A stretch of DNA of 64,000 bases from Halalkalibaculum roseum. GTDB taxonomy: Bacteria > Bacteroidota > Rhodothermia > Balneolales > Balneolaceae. This document shows, in pieces, positions 24,315 to 35,100 of the stretch; position 1 is the first letter of the stretch, and every line of letters starts with the position of its first letter. The stretch spans positions 892,178-956,177 of the forward strand of contig NZ_JAALLT010000002.1 in NCBI RefSeq assembly GCF_011059145.1. Reading direction: 5' to 3'. Made by a program: the position numbers and the translations under genes. Under the pieces are notes generated by a model. That model worked only from the letters and a program-made list of their open reading frames with translations, had not been told where the DNA came from and did not search any database.

Positions 24315-26012
24315 TTATCCTCCGGGACAAGGTGTGTAACCTGTGTTTTGGACTAAATTTTCATTAGCCTCGCACTGATCTCTAGGTATTGGAAATACAT
24401 TCTTATTTGCATCAGATACCTCTTTGAAGGTCCAGGGATCATTGAAGCGAGTAGCTCCTCCATTCGTCCCATCGAAACGAATCAGATCCTGACGTCGGGT
24501 AACCTCCCAGAACATTTCGCGACCACGCTCATCAAGTATTTTATCTGCTGTGAGGGGTGCTGAGTAATCATCTACATTGGCACGATTCCGAATCAAGTTT
24601 ACCAGACGCAATGCTTCAGGATCACTGTTATCCATCCGCCATAGCGCTTCTGCTTTGGTAAGCAGCACATCGGCATAACGGAAAATCGGATAATCGTTGC
24701 TCAGGTTGGCAGTAGCACCCGCAGCAAATTCAAACTTACCTACACGTGCTCCCCCCTGACGAAGACCGTCAGGTTGCAGGTTCATGATTTCAGGGGTAAA
24801 GGTCAGTGGCGTACCATTTGGATCGGCTGCTGTAGCACTCGCGTCTTCCAAGCGGTTACCTTGTGCATCAAACTGTGGGCCTACAATCATATTGACCAAT
24901 CGCTCATCCTGTGTACCCTGAATGCGATTCAAACCATCATCGGTAGAAGTCGCTTCCGTGCCCCATACTTCACCTTGTGGGCCGGGATTACTTGCAGGAT
25001 CAATGTATCGTGTGTAGGCCTCTTCCATGGCAGCGTACCCGTTCCAGGGTTGCTCCTGCAGGTTATAGGTGTTCTGACTCTGGTAGTGCAAGGTCATCTG
25101 TGCCAGGTTAAACCCGGTAAGGAATACCCTGTCGTAAGGTACCACGAACATCAGCTCCGGGGAACCGGAGTTGTTGGTCACAAAGTTGTCGCGGTAGTTT
25201 GACACCAAGCTATAATTACCGGAATCGATAATCAGGTCAGCCTGATCTACAGCGTCCTGCCATCGGGGTGTACCTGTATAAACTTCAGCATTTAAGTAGA
25301 GTTTGGCCAGAATCATGCGGGCTACCCATTCATTGACACGACCGTAAGTAGATCCTGCGTCATCACTAACCAAGTTAACGTTATCCAGCAGTTCCTGCTC
25401 GACAAAGTTGAAGATTTCCGTACGACCAGCCTGAAAATCTGTGTTATTAGCCGGATTTTCAGGAGCATCGGCAAAGCTGGTAATCAGCGGTACATTACCC
25501 CAACCGTCAAGCAGCTGGTAATAATAGAATGCACGCAATACTTTAAGCTCCGCAATAAATGATGCCGCATCTTCCTCACTTACGTCACCGGATTCAACCA
25601 GTGATTCAAATTGAAAGATAAGCCGGTTCGCATTGTTGACACCACTGTAGAGCGCTGTCCATGCATTATTAATTTCCGGATCATCATAAAGATACGTATG
25701 CCTTTTCATACGCACCCAGATACCTCCATCTTCCCAGTCAGTACCTTTTACGGTAATAATACCTTCATCGGAAGAGATGTGAAGCATTGAAGTCCAGGTA
25801 TTGTGCTGTCCCCAAATTGTCAAGGGACTGTACGCGTCACCGAGGGCAGAAATAAATTCCTGGTCGGTTTGAAAGAACTGATCAGAGGTAACCTCGCTGT
25901 TTATGGTCTCATCCAAATCTGTGCAGGATGTAAACACAAACATCAGACTGAATGCAGCGACAAGGCAACCTTTTAGTGGTTTTGATATTCGTCTATACAT
26001 AGCTAATAGCAT
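24315..26012 (-). CDS. RagB/SusD-family outer-membrane lipoprotein
   Basis: 565 residues. Signal with lipobox Cys30 (VFTSC). SusD-family features: TDLDETINSEVTSDQFF near the mature N-terminus, TPR-like helices in the N-terminal half (AELKVLRAFYYYQLLDGWGNVPL), PIFRYADVLLTKAEAL and the C-terminal LIRNRANV, LDERGREMFWE(V)TRRQDLIRF and FPIPRDQCEANENLVQN segments. It forms the lid of the SusC channel and binds the glycan. Encoded 22 bp downstream of susC and followed by a strong terminator. The ligand cannot be read, though xylose and keto-glycoside genes nearby hint at plant or algal polysaccharide. Confidence 0.93.
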   Translation of the reverse strand: MLLAMYRRISKPLKGCLVAAFSLMFVFTSCTDLDETINSEVTSDQFFQTDQEFISALGDAYSPLTIWGQHNTWTSMLHISSDEGIITVKGTDWEDGGIWVRMKRHTYLYDDPEINNAWTALYSGVNNANRLIFQFESLVESGDVSEEDAASFIAELKVLRAFYYYQLLDGWGNVPLITSFADAPENPANNTDFQAGRTEIFNFVEQELLDNVNLVSDDAGSTYGRVNEWVARMILAKLYLNAEVYTGTPRWQDAVDQADLIIDSGNYSLVSNYRDNFVTNNSGSPELMFVVPYDRVFLTGFNLAQMTLHYQSQNTYNLQEQPWNGYAAMEEAYTRYIDPASNPGPQGEVWGTEATSTDDGLNRIQGTQDERLVNMIVGPQFDAQGNRLEDASATAADPNGTPLTFTPEIMNLQPDGLRQGGARVGKFEFAAGATANLSNDYPIFRYADVLLTKAEALWRMDNSDPEALRLVNLIRNRANVDDYSAPLTADKILDERGREMFWEVTRRQDLIRFDGTNGGATRFNDPWTFKEVSDANKNVFPIPRDQCEANENLVQNTGYTPCPGG

Positions 26013-26034
26013 TTTGTATTTGTATTAAAATCTT

Positions 26035-29000
26035 TTAGAAGTCCAGTTGCACACCGAAGGTAAACGACCGTGTGGTAAACCAGTTATTACGACGTTCAAT
26101 TCCCGGAGCTAAAGCACCGCCTCCGCCTCCAGGTACGCCACCGTTGTCAGAGGGGCCGGGATCGATGTAATTGACATCGGGATCGATACCGTCATAACCG
26201 GTTATGGTAAACAGGTTATTTCCTGATACATACAATCTCAGGTTTCGTATCTGGTCGGTGTTCGGCAACGGTACGGTATAACCTATCGTTGCATTCTGCA
26301 GTCGAATGAAGCTGGCATCCTCTACAAAATAACTGGAGAATACAGGAGCTGAAGTCAGCTCTGTTACATCAAATGCAGACTGTATTACGTTCCATGTACC
26401 TATGGAAGATGGGGGTTCATAAAACAGTCGATACATATTAGCCATATCGTGACCGAAGACTCCGCGTACAAATACACTTGCATCAAAGTTTTTGTAGTTC
26501 ACCTGGTTGGTCCAGCTCATGGAGAAGTCAGGCAGCCCGTTTCCGAGTACCGTTTCATCTTCTCTGGTAATTTGGTCATTGGTTACCTTATTACCGTCAG
26601 CGTCAAAGAATAACCATTCGCCGTTTGGACCGATCTCAGCAAATCTGGGACCCCAGATTTGTCCTATCTCTTCACCCTCCTTGATTCGAACCAGTGGTGT
26701 ACTGTTCAATCCGGGAGAACCGGCATTGGAAACGAATATTTCGTCACCAGTAGTATACTCTGTAAGCTTGGTGTTAAATGTGGAGAACGTGATTCCAGTA
26801 TTCCATCTCACATTTTGATCTTGAAGTACCGCGTAATCAAGTTGTGCTTCAAATCCTTTGTTTTGAAGCTCTCCAATGTTCTGCCAGGTAGTAGGGAACA
26901 AGTTTGGCGGAACAGGCACCTGTACTTCAAAGAGCAGATCTTGAGTGGTTTTCTGGTAATATTCAAAAGTACCGGATAAACGTGCATCCAGCGCCTCAAA
27001 ATCAATACCTACATTCCACTCACGGTTCTCTTCCCACTTTAAGTCAGGATTGGCATTACTTACAGGGCCGAAGCTCTGTACGAAGTCACCATTCACGAAG
27101 AAGTTACCCTGAGGTGCGAAACGAAGCTTGGAAATTCCATTGAACGGAGCATCCTGACCGGTTACACCGTAACTACCTCGAACTTTTAATTGGCTGAATT
27201 CAGGTACGTCTATGAGACTGGTTACATCCAAACCGCCACCTAAAGCCCAGAAATTACCCCATTTCTCATTTTCGCCAAAACGCGTTGATCCTTCTCGTCG
27301 TATACTGGCGTTTAGGAAATAGGCGTTATCCCAATTAAGATTAACACGTCCAAAGAAACCGATAATCTTGTTGGTATTCCTATAACTTCCAACGGTTCCT
27401 TCACCCTGGTTGAAATCCTGCGCAAAACCAAGGTTAAAAGTTCCTATGGCATCGGTAATGAAATCACCGCCGATCGCGGATGTTCCTTCCTGTTCAAAAT
27501 CGCTGTATGAATAACCGGCTACTGATTCAAGATTGAGTTCATCAATACTCGTTACATAGTTGGCAGTAGCTTCAAACAGTTGTGCTTTAATGCTGTTGGC
27601 ATAACGCTGTGCTTCTCCGGTACCCAGAGAAGATTGCGTTGCGCCTCCTCTCCACTTGTTCTCCTGTGAGTAGAACTGGTTATTGGTATTGTTATTGGTT
27701 TCCAGAGAATAGAAAGCAGAACCGCTCAGGCCGGGTACCAAGTCATCAAAATCGTAGGTAGCGTTTACAGAAGCATTTAATATGTTCTCCTCTCCGGTGT
27801 TGCTTGCAGTATTCTGAATAGCCACCGGGTTAAAGATATCAAATGCACCAATTTCGGTGTACCCACCGGTATTATCAAACCCATCACTGGTTACCGGGGC
27901 AGTTGGATTCATGGTTGCGGCATATCGGAAAACCTCACCGAATCCAAAATCAGATTCCCTATTGGTTACACCCAAGTTAAAGGTAATATCTAATTTGTCA
28001 TCTAATGCACTTTGGGTAAGATTCAAACGACCGTTGATTTGCTCAAAGCCGGTTCCTTTCTGTATCCCTCTACGATCACGGAAGTTACCGGAAATACGGT
28101 ATTGGGTATACTGATTTCCGCCTGAGAGTGCCAGGTTATGAACATTATTGGTACCGAGTTGAGAAACTTCATCAAAATAGTCAGAACTGCCACCCAGGTC
28201 ATTAATTGACTGGCCGCTAACTTGACTAAGCTCCCTGAATTCAGCAGCTGAAAGAACATCCAACTTGTTTTCAATGGTCTCAGCAGTAAAATATCCGTTG
28301 TAGCTGATACTGAACGCTTCACCGGGGTCTCCTGCATTGTATTTACCTTTCTTGGTTGTAACAACAATAACACCTGCAGCACCACGTGTTCCGTAAATAG
28401 CGGAAGCAGATGCATCCTTGAGGACATCAATTGAAGCAATATCGTTAGGATCCAGATTATTCAGATTACCTCCAATAGTACCGTCTACTACTACCAGTGG
28501 TTCCTGGTTAGCACTAAAGGTAGTAACTCCACGTAATCTTATAGTAGGACTGCTATTCGGGTCACCACCGGCTGATGAAATTGTAAGTCCAGGAACTTTA
28601 CCCTGAATCAATTCAGAGGCATTATTAATATTTCCGGAAACAAAATCTTCAGATTGAACACTGGATACAGATCCGGTAATTTGTCTCTTTTCCTGAGTAC
28701 CGTAACCTACTACAACAACGTCTTCAAGCTGCTGTACATCCGGTGATAAACTAATATCTACCGTGCTTCTTCCATTGATGGGCACCTGTTGTGTGATATA
28801 ACCAACAAATGATACTACCAGGGTATCTTGCAGTGATGGTACTCGTAAAGAATAAAATCCATCGGCGTTAGTTGAAGTACCTGTACTGGTACCTTGCAAA
28901 ATTATATTAACACCCGGTAAAGATGATCCGTCCTCTGCGTCAGTTACCGTTCCTGACACTTCAACATTCTGAGCTGTAGCTGTTACGTTTCCGACGGCAA

Positions 29001-29124
29001 AAATTAATAAAGCTGCAAGACCAACTTGAACTATCATCGAAGATAATCCAACGTTTTGCAGCTTCTGCTTAATTAGCCTGGGATTGCGCAAAATACAGCT
29101 AATCCGTATCGCATTTCTTAGCAT
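26035..29124 (-). CDS. SusC/RagA TonB-linked outer-membrane transporter
   Basis: 1029 residues. An extended N-terminus with signal (about residues 25-51) precedes a carboxypeptidase-regulatory-like domain (GTVTDAEDGSSLPGVNI, from about 58), the TonB-box-like and plug region (DVVVVGYGTQEKRQITGSV, about 135-153) and a 22-strand barrel ending in ...SFTFGVQLDF with the terminal Phe typical of Bam substrates. It imports oligosaccharides using TonB energy with the SusD partner. A 291-bp leader upstream contains a CCTAAT palindrome that may be regulatory. No anti-sigma or hybrid two-component regulator is adjacent. Confidence 0.93.
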   Translation of the reverse strand: MLRNAIRISCILRNPRLIKQKLQNVGLSSMIVQVGLAALLIFAVGNVTATAQNVEVSGTVTDAEDGSSLPGVNIILQGTSTGTSTNADGFYSLRVPSLQDTLVVSFVGYITQQVPINGRSTVDISLSPDVQQLEDVVVVGYGTQEKRQITGSVSSVQSEDFVSGNINNASELIQGKVPGLTISSAGGDPNSSPTIRLRGVTTFSANQEPLVVVDGTIGGNLNNLDPNDIASIDVLKDASASAIYGTRGAAGVIVVTTKKGKYNAGDPGEAFSISYNGYFTAETIENKLDVLSAAEFRELSQVSGQSINDLGGSSDYFDEVSQLGTNNVHNLALSGGNQYTQYRISGNFRDRRGIQKGTGFEQINGRLNLTQSALDDKLDITFNLGVTNRESDFGFGEVFRYAATMNPTAPVTSDGFDNTGGYTEIGAFDIFNPVAIQNTASNTGEENILNASVNATYDFDDLVPGLSGSAFYSLETNNNTNNQFYSQENKWRGGATQSSLGTGEAQRYANSIKAQLFEATANYVTSIDELNLESVAGYSYSDFEQEGTSAIGGDFITDAIGTFNLGFAQDFNQGEGTVGSYRNTNKIIGFFGRVNLNWDNAYFLNASIRREGSTRFGENEKWGNFWALGGGLDVTSLIDVPEFSQLKVRGSYGVTGQDAPFNGISKLRFAPQGNFFVNGDFVQSFGPVSNANPDLKWEENREWNVGIDFEALDARLSGTFEYYQKTTQDLLFEVQVPVPPNLFPTTWQNIGELQNKGFEAQLDYAVLQDQNVRWNTGITFSTFNTKLTEYTTGDEIFVSNAGSPGLNSTPLVRIKEGEEIGQIWGPRFAEIGPNGEWLFFDADGNKVTNDQITREDETVLGNGLPDFSMSWTNQVNYKNFDASVFVRGVFGHDMANMYRLFYEPPSSIGTWNVIQSAFDVTELTSAPVFSSYFVEDASFIRLQNATIGYTVPLPNTDQIRNLRLYVSGNNLFTITGYDGIDPDVNYIDPGPSDNGGVPGGGGGALAPGIERRNNWFTTRSFTFGVQLDF

Positions 29125-29415
29125 AATGTTCCCCTTAGGTTAAGATTAAATATTCAGAACTTTGTTCTGCTTATCGCTGAGAGTAAAACCACCTAGGAAA
29201 GAATTTAGTGGAAATCGATCCTTATCATAACTAAGTGATTAATATTTACTCCTAATCAGCCTAATAATTAGGTTTTCTAATCAAAGAAGCAAATTTTTTT
29301 ATCTTTTATGAAAAATATTTTCCCTCCGTCTTAAATTTTTCTCAGTCAAGGAGATATGCCGATGGTACATCATCTAAAATTAGTGCAAAATGCTGCTAAA
29401 TAAAGTGGGTATTAG
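29125..29415. other. Intergenic leader between RnfD-like gene and susC
   Basis: No ORF. AT-rich, with the CCTAAT repeat and a small AGAAC/GTTCT hairpin near 29157-29169, close to the susC start. It separates the UnbU/UnbV-like operon from susCD and must hold the susC promoter, but I could not place a convincing TAnnTTTG element. Confidence 0.5.
29251..29272. promoter_or_regulatory. CCTAAT direct and inverted repeat upstream of susC
   Basis: CCTAAT at 29251-29256 is repeated at 29260-29265, where it forms a perfect 13-bp palindrome CCTAAT-A-ATTAGG (29260-29272). Position is about 130 bp before the susC start codon. Likely an operator or leader hairpin, with no known regulator match. Confidence 0.35.
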
Positions 29416-30288
29416 TTAGCCCGCCAGAGCAGCTTCTTGCTTGTTGAGGGATTCCTGTTTTCGTCCCTCCCACCACATTTCTACAAGTAAGAAAATGGGA
29501 CCTACCACAAACAGAGCATAGAATGGTGCATACACGGCTTCTCCGAGTCTGAAGAAAAATTCTGCGAAGGCAACACTAAAAGCAAATACATACTGCCATT
29601 TCTTGCTTTTAACTGTTGTTTTAGGGTCTGTGATCATGAAGAAAACAAACAGCTGATACATCGGACCGGTGATAGGGGAAATCTCGGCAAAAAATGGATC
29701 TCCGGTCATCCAACTTCGTAGTAGGGCAAATAGAAAGAATGAAGCGACGTAGGTACCACAGATATGGAATCGTCGCAATTTATAGATAGAAACTGAGCCT
29801 ATTATCCAGATTACAAGCATGGCCCATATATTATTTCCCCACTGCACGCTGAGTCCGGCCACACTTCCCGGAGCCAGTACCAGAATGGCTACAATACCGA
29901 AATTTGATGGATTCCACAGGTGCTGGTCTCTGAAACGTAAAACATATTTGGAGGCTATAGAGATCATAGCACAAAGCGCATAAGGCCATAGAAAAGGAGA
30001 GCGAACCAGTATACCAACACTAATACCTGAAATGTAGGCGCTCGACATATTACGCCACTTGCCGACCACAAGCCTGTGCAAAACAGCCTCAGTAATAAAA
30101 CTGGCACCGATGGCTGTCATCAGCATGCCGAAACTTTCCAGTATTCCGAAAGAAAAATGGGCACCGAACAAAATGGCTGTAATCAACAGGGATGGCGTAT
30201 ACTTTTTTTTATACTCAAGGCCGTCCAGATCCCACTTTGACAAAAAACCTTCCTGTTGCTTCAACTCTTTTTCGGATTGCTGTTGCAT
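29416..30288 (-). CDS. RnfD/NqrB-family membrane protein, UnbU-like
   Basis: 290 residues with about eight or nine hydrophobic segments: an inner-membrane protein of the NQR2/RnfD/RnfE family. Family-like segments are SSAYISGISVGILVRSP, NPSNFGIVAILVL, HICGTYVASFF and FFMITDPKTTVKSKKWQ. The SGAT-like covalent-FMN motif of true RnfD/NqrB is not visible, and no other Rnf/Nqr subunit is nearby. It lies 70 bp downstream of the 606-residue ASPIC/UnbV gene. That pairing recalls the UnbU (membrane) and UnbV (secreted) proteins conserved in enediyne clusters, though here with no polyketide genes. It may pass electrons or ions, or anchor its partner; function unknown. Confidence 0.72.
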   Translation of the reverse strand: MQQQSEKELKQQEGFLSKWDLDGLEYKKKYTPSLLITAILFGAHFSFGILESFGMLMTAIGASFITEAVLHRLVVGKWRNMSSAYISGISVGILVRSPFLWPYALCAMISIASKYVLRFRDQHLWNPSNFGIVAILVLAPGSVAGLSVQWGNNIWAMLVIWIIGSVSIYKLRRFHICGTYVASFFLFALLRSWMTGDPFFAEISPITGPMYQLFVFFMITDPKTTVKSKKWQYVFAFSVAFAEFFFRLGEAVYAPFYALFVVGPIFLLVEMWWEGRKQESLNKQEAALAG

Positions 30289-30358
30289 GATCTAAAAAAT
30301 TATTGCCACTTCGTTTCAGTAGTGCAGTGATATTTGAAAAACAATTTCATGAACCAAA

Positions 30359-32179
30359 TTACAGATTCTCACTTTCAGCCAAAAATTCGCCTTCTTTTAT
30401 GGTATGAGTCATATTGGTTTCCGGCTCTTGCAGCAATTGGGTTTGCCCGGATGGCCACCTGACCTTGACACTATCAACCGATGCGGCATCTCCAAGCCCA
30501 AAAAATAGCTCACGCTGATTTTGGGCACTAAAACCGCTGCCCCCGGAAATAACCTGAAGCTGATTCTTTCCATTCCAGAAGATCTCGGCTTCGGCGCCGA
30601 TGGCACTTCTGTTGCTTTTACTTCCCTCAAGGTGGAAAGCAATCCAATTCTTGCCGCTTCTAGTCACATTCTTATACAGTTTAACCGGACCATTTTGGCT
30701 TGCCACTATAATATCAAGCGTACCGTTATTCCAGAAGTCGGCAAATGCAACCGCACGGCTGTCCAGTTTAAGTGAACCTCCTACTACTCCGGCCACCTCC
30801 TGGAATTTGCCGGCTCCGTCATTCAGCCAGATTTTATTCTCCTGGTAACCCGAAAGACTTCTGCCTTCCATGGCAGGCCAGTTTTCAGCATCTGCAATGA
30901 TGGCCCGGTTACCTCCGGCTACTTTGGAGAAATCGTACCAGTAATCCGTACCTTGCTCAGCCGATACATAACCGTTTGCCACATATAGATCCAGGAAGCC
31001 GTCGTTATTCAAGTCTCCGAACTGGGCACCGTAGCTCCAACCTCCGACTTCAACTCCAAGGTTACCGGCCAGGTTCTTGAATGCAGGCTTTCCGGTTACC
31101 CCAAGATCGGGTACCCACATATTATTACCCTGTATGAGCACACCCGGTTCAGAAATATTGGTGATATATACTACAAATTTACCCTGATTTAATATGTCAC
31201 CGAATGAGACATTCATTCCGCTTTTAGGGGCGAATCCCATACCTGCATCCTGACCGGCTTCATAAAAACCATTACCCTGGTCATTCATATAGAGCTCGTC
31301 CACACCGTAGTCGTTAGCAATCACCAGGTCGGGATAGCCATCACTGTTCAGATCAGCGGAAGAAGCTGAAAGCGCCCAACGGTTGGTTTCAATACCCATC
31401 TCTTTACTGACCTCTTCGAAAGTCCCATCACCTCGGTTATGGAATAGGTATTTTCGCCCCCCGTTATTGGCATACTCAAAACTTTCGGGCATAATTCTGG
31501 TTGTTTCCAGATTCCACAAGTCAATGCTTTCATTAAAATAACCGGCAAGAAACAGATCGAGATTGCCATCCCGGTCATAGTCAAACCAAATTGCGGAGTT
31601 GGTATTGGCCCATTCGGGCAGATCTATTTTTTCAGAAACTTCAGTGAAACCCTCTCCTCTATCGTTGTGAAACAGCGCTGATTTGCCCCACTTGTATACA
31701 AACAGATCTTCAAATCCGTCATTATCGTAATCACCCCATATCGAGCCCATGGAAGCACCTGTTCGCTCGTTGTTCAGTGATGCCACACCCATCTCTTCAG
31801 CAACATCAGTAAAAGTGCCGTCGCCATTATTCTTATATAGTGCATTGGTACTGCCGGTCCGGCTGTTGGTGAGGTAAAAATCCTGATGACCGTCATTATT
31901 AAAGTCTACTACGCTGACTGAAGCACCGACGGAAGCCACTTGGGGCATGATATGCTCAATCTTGCTATCCAGCTGCGGAGCCTCGTGTGTGAAATCCACA
32001 CCCGCTTGCTCCGATACTTCTTCGAGGTAAAAACCGTGTCTCTGCAGGGCTTCTTCCTTGTTGGCGGATACCTCAGCATCTGCATTCCCCATGCGGTCGA
32101 TAATATAAGGCGTTGCAAGCAATGCAATGAAGAATATTGCTAAAGCTATTTTCCCAATAGTCTTGGAGTTCATAACCAA
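30359..32179 (-). CDS. CRTAC1/ASPIC-UnbV family protein, UnbV-like
   Basis: 606 residues. An N-terminal signal anchor (about residues 8-28) has no lipobox. Seven or so FG-GAP repeats follow (DFNNDGHQD, DYDNDGFED, DYDRDGNLD, DLNSDGYPD, DLNNDGFLD), forming one beta-propeller, then a C-terminal ASPIC/UnbV domain (NRSAIGAEAEIFW, GSGFSAQNQREL, FGLGDA). Length and single-propeller layout match the UnbV type, unlike the double-length paralogues in this block. It starts 2 bp after the TPR-propeller gene and is followed by the RnfD-like gene, so it belongs to a four-gene transcript. Probably periplasmic and held at the inner membrane; ligand unknown. Confidence 0.82.
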   Translation of the reverse strand: MVMNSKTIGKIALAIFFIALLATPYIIDRMGNADAEVSANKEEALQRHGFYLEEVSEQAGVDFTHEAPQLDSKIEHIMPQVASVGASVSVVDFNNDGHQDFYLTNSRTGSTNALYKNNGDGTFTDVAEEMGVASLNNERTGASMGSIWGDYDNDGFEDLFVYKWGKSALFHNDRGEGFTEVSEKIDLPEWANTNSAIWFDYDRDGNLDLFLAGYFNESIDLWNLETTRIMPESFEYANNGGRKYLFHNRGDGTFEEVSKEMGIETNRWALSASSADLNSDGYPDLVIANDYGVDELYMNDQGNGFYEAGQDAGMGFAPKSGMNVSFGDILNQGKFVVYITNISEPGVLIQGNNMWVPDLGVTGKPAFKNLAGNLGVEVGGWSYGAQFGDLNNDGFLDLYVANGYVSAEQGTDYWYDFSKVAGGNRAIIADAENWPAMEGRSLSGYQENKIWLNDGAGKFQEVAGVVGGSLKLDSRAVAFADFWNNGTLDIIVASQNGPVKLYKNVTRSGKNWIAFHLEGSKSNRSAIGAEAEIFWNGKNQLQVISGGSGFSAQNQRELFFGLGDAASVDSVKVRWPSGQTQLLQEPETNMTHTIKEGEFLAESENL

Positions 32180-32181
32180 AT

Positions 32182-35100
32182 CTATTCTTTGTCAAATTTT
32201 AGTGCAGTTCGGAAGTCCCTGGGAGTAACATATCGCGTGTGGTAATGTACCCAATCTGCAGGAAACTTCTGAAAAACCGGATCATCTTCCAACCTGCCTG
32301 GAGCTTCACTGTAATCTTCCATTCCATGATAGGGAAGCGGGAGAACCGTTGTGGAATATCCGGTATTGTAGTCTCCGTCTTTGACCCAGCCGTCACCCAC
32401 CAGAACAAAATCACGATCCATTCCGGGTTCCGGTTCGGAAAGTGCCGGGAATTTAAAAACCATTTCGTCCCCCGCATTCATGATAACGTACCTGTCATCA
32501 ATTTCTTCTATCAGCTCACCTACCGGACCAAACCTGGTATAATGTCCTTCCAAATCGCTCCACATAGGAGTTGTTCCTTGAAGGGTTTGATAGTCAGGAA
32601 TTTCCGGAACAAAACGACTTGGTCGCTCAACTCTCGAGAATCCACGGTAGCGTAAATCAGCTTCTGCATACTTCAAATCTTTTCTGATTATTTCACTGCT
32701 ATCGGCTTCCACTCCCCAGAGTACTCTATTCCAGTAAATTTCCATATTAGTAACCAGTCTCACCCTTCGTTCGGTTCCCTCTTCAAAAATACCTTCAAGA
32801 TCGATCACCATGGTTTTACTTTTACCGGCAGGAAATCCGATGTTTTCTTTTGCCACTTTCCATCCTCCTTGACCGTCAGGCACATGAAGACTCAGGGGAC
32901 TTGGTGCCTGTTGACTGCCCTGACTGATAGCAATATTTACTGAGGTATCTGTTGGATATATCCACCCGGATGCTACCAGTTTTAATTTATCATTCCCAGA
33001 AACCTCGTTTCCAAGGTCCACTTCCAGGAAGTGCTCTTCTGCAATGCCTTGATATTTGGTCAGTTTAAATCCATCAACATATTTTTGGTCAAGATCACTA
33101 ATCTTATCCGTCACATTTCTCCCATCCTGGTTAATAGCACCGGCTACAGGTTTCAGATTTTTGAGTAAGTGAATAGAGGGTTGAGCCGGAGGGAAAGAGA
33201 ACCGCTCATCAACAAAAACTTCGGTTCCTACGGGGTGATCAACCGCTTTGAGTGATACATGATCAAAGAAGTGGGTTTCCCAAAGATCTGCGGTAATACG
33301 AACATCATAAAAACCGTTCTTAGGTTTCAGTTGGTCACCGTCAACCTTGATCCAGTCCACACTGTGAATAACATCGGCACTTCCCTGGGCATTGATTCTG
33401 ATTCCAAGACCAGTTCGCCACAGAAAATCGGTTACAAATTCCATCTCATTACCATTATAGGTAAAGACCCACGGACAAGAACCTTTCAATACCTGTTCAT
33501 TGAATATTTTTGAATCATAACCCAACTCCGCAAATTCTGATTGGGAAGAACCGTTCGGCCAGATGATACGAAGCACTTCGGCCTCATCATAGGTTCCTAA
33601 ACCAAGGTGCACCCACGGCTGTTCAATGGGTTGCTTTTGATAAAGCAGACCCGATCGAATTTCAATCTCCCCTCCTATTCCAAAGGAGTTAATCCGGCGA
33701 TCACCCAAAGATCCCGATGCCCTGGGCCGTATGATGCGCGCCAGATAATCTTTCCCACCGCTGTTGACCCCCAGTACCGTTTGCCCTTCAGAATTAAGAG
33801 CTATCATATCGAGGCGTGTATCCCCATTGAAATCAGCTAAACCCAAAACCCCACCATCGGTTTCACTTGCTGCAGAATCTATATTCAAATTTTCATCAGA
33901 CAGCCAATAGTATGATTTCTCATCGGTAACGGCCAAGATATCGTTGCTCCCGCTGTTATCCAGATCGGCCGCAATAAGATGTCCGGCACCGGCTTCTTCC
34001 CCACTTGGGCTATTGGTAAATTCAACCAAATTTTCACGGTTCCAGCTGCCATCTCTACTGTTATAATAAATTTTTTGAATGCCCTCATTATCCCAAGCCA
34101 ATAGGTCCAGTTGGGTATCACTGTCTATATCAGAGACTTCAATATCAATTACTTCCTCACCTACAGGCAAGTCGGCTACTTCCGTAAAACGGCCTGAGCG
34201 CTCATTAATGAGCACTGTAATTGACCCGTCAGCATTTAGAAAAGCGGCGTCGGGATCGGTATCTCCGTCAAAATCAGCCCAAAGAAAGGCCACCGGATCT
34301 GTAAATTGACTGAACAAATCAATGACTTCAAAGGTATCATCGCCATTATTCCGCAGCACCACCACCGGCTGCTCTGTCGGGTTCATCACGAGGTCCAGAT
34401 CGCCATCGAGATCTATATCTGCTGACCAGCTTCTCTTGTAGGATTTATCCAGGTATTCTCTTGACAATCCAAGGCTCCCGGTGACATCGGTAAATGATGA
34501 ATCTTCTTCCTGGCGATAGAGCCTGAAACCTTGAGAACCTGCGAATGCCAGGTCATTCATGAAATCGTAATTAAAATCAATGGTCGTAATCGCCTCCTTG
34601 GTGCGTGCTTCACCTGGAAAAGGCAGGTTTTTCTTCCCGTTTATTACCGCGGTACCTCCCTTCACCGATACCCAGTCTGACTCAGCGAGATCTGACAACG
34701 AAATCGGTTTAGCCATCTCGACACCGCTTTCCTCCGACATCAGTTCAAAAGTAAAAGCCAGTTGATCATCTTTTTGAGCTGCCGCATTTTCAGGCTGTGG
34801 AAGCCAGGTAAATTCTGTTATCAGAAATCCTACCTGGTTTGGAGGAATCTGCACAGCCCGAAGATCACTTTGAAATTTGGGCAGCTGGTTTAAATTATTT
34901 CTCAGAAAAGCCAGTTGAAATGTCAGGTTCGCACTTTCATCCTCGAGGATGGTTTGACTGATTTGGTTGAACTGCCTCTGAATATCTTCAGGCCAATTCC
35001 CGGCATAATCCGATAAGGTACTCATCGCCTCTTCCAGGGTCTTCATCTCTTCACGCTTTACCGAAAACCTGACCATTTCAAGCAATATCGCCAGGTTATC

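Noticed and set aside
29416-30288. Rnf or Nqr respiratory complex
   Set aside because: No other subunit is present and the flavin-attachment motif is not visible.
29416-32179. Enediyne biosynthetic gene cluster
   Set aside because: The UnbU/UnbV-like pair is the only resemblance; no polyketide synthase, thioesterase or UnbL-like gene is in the window.
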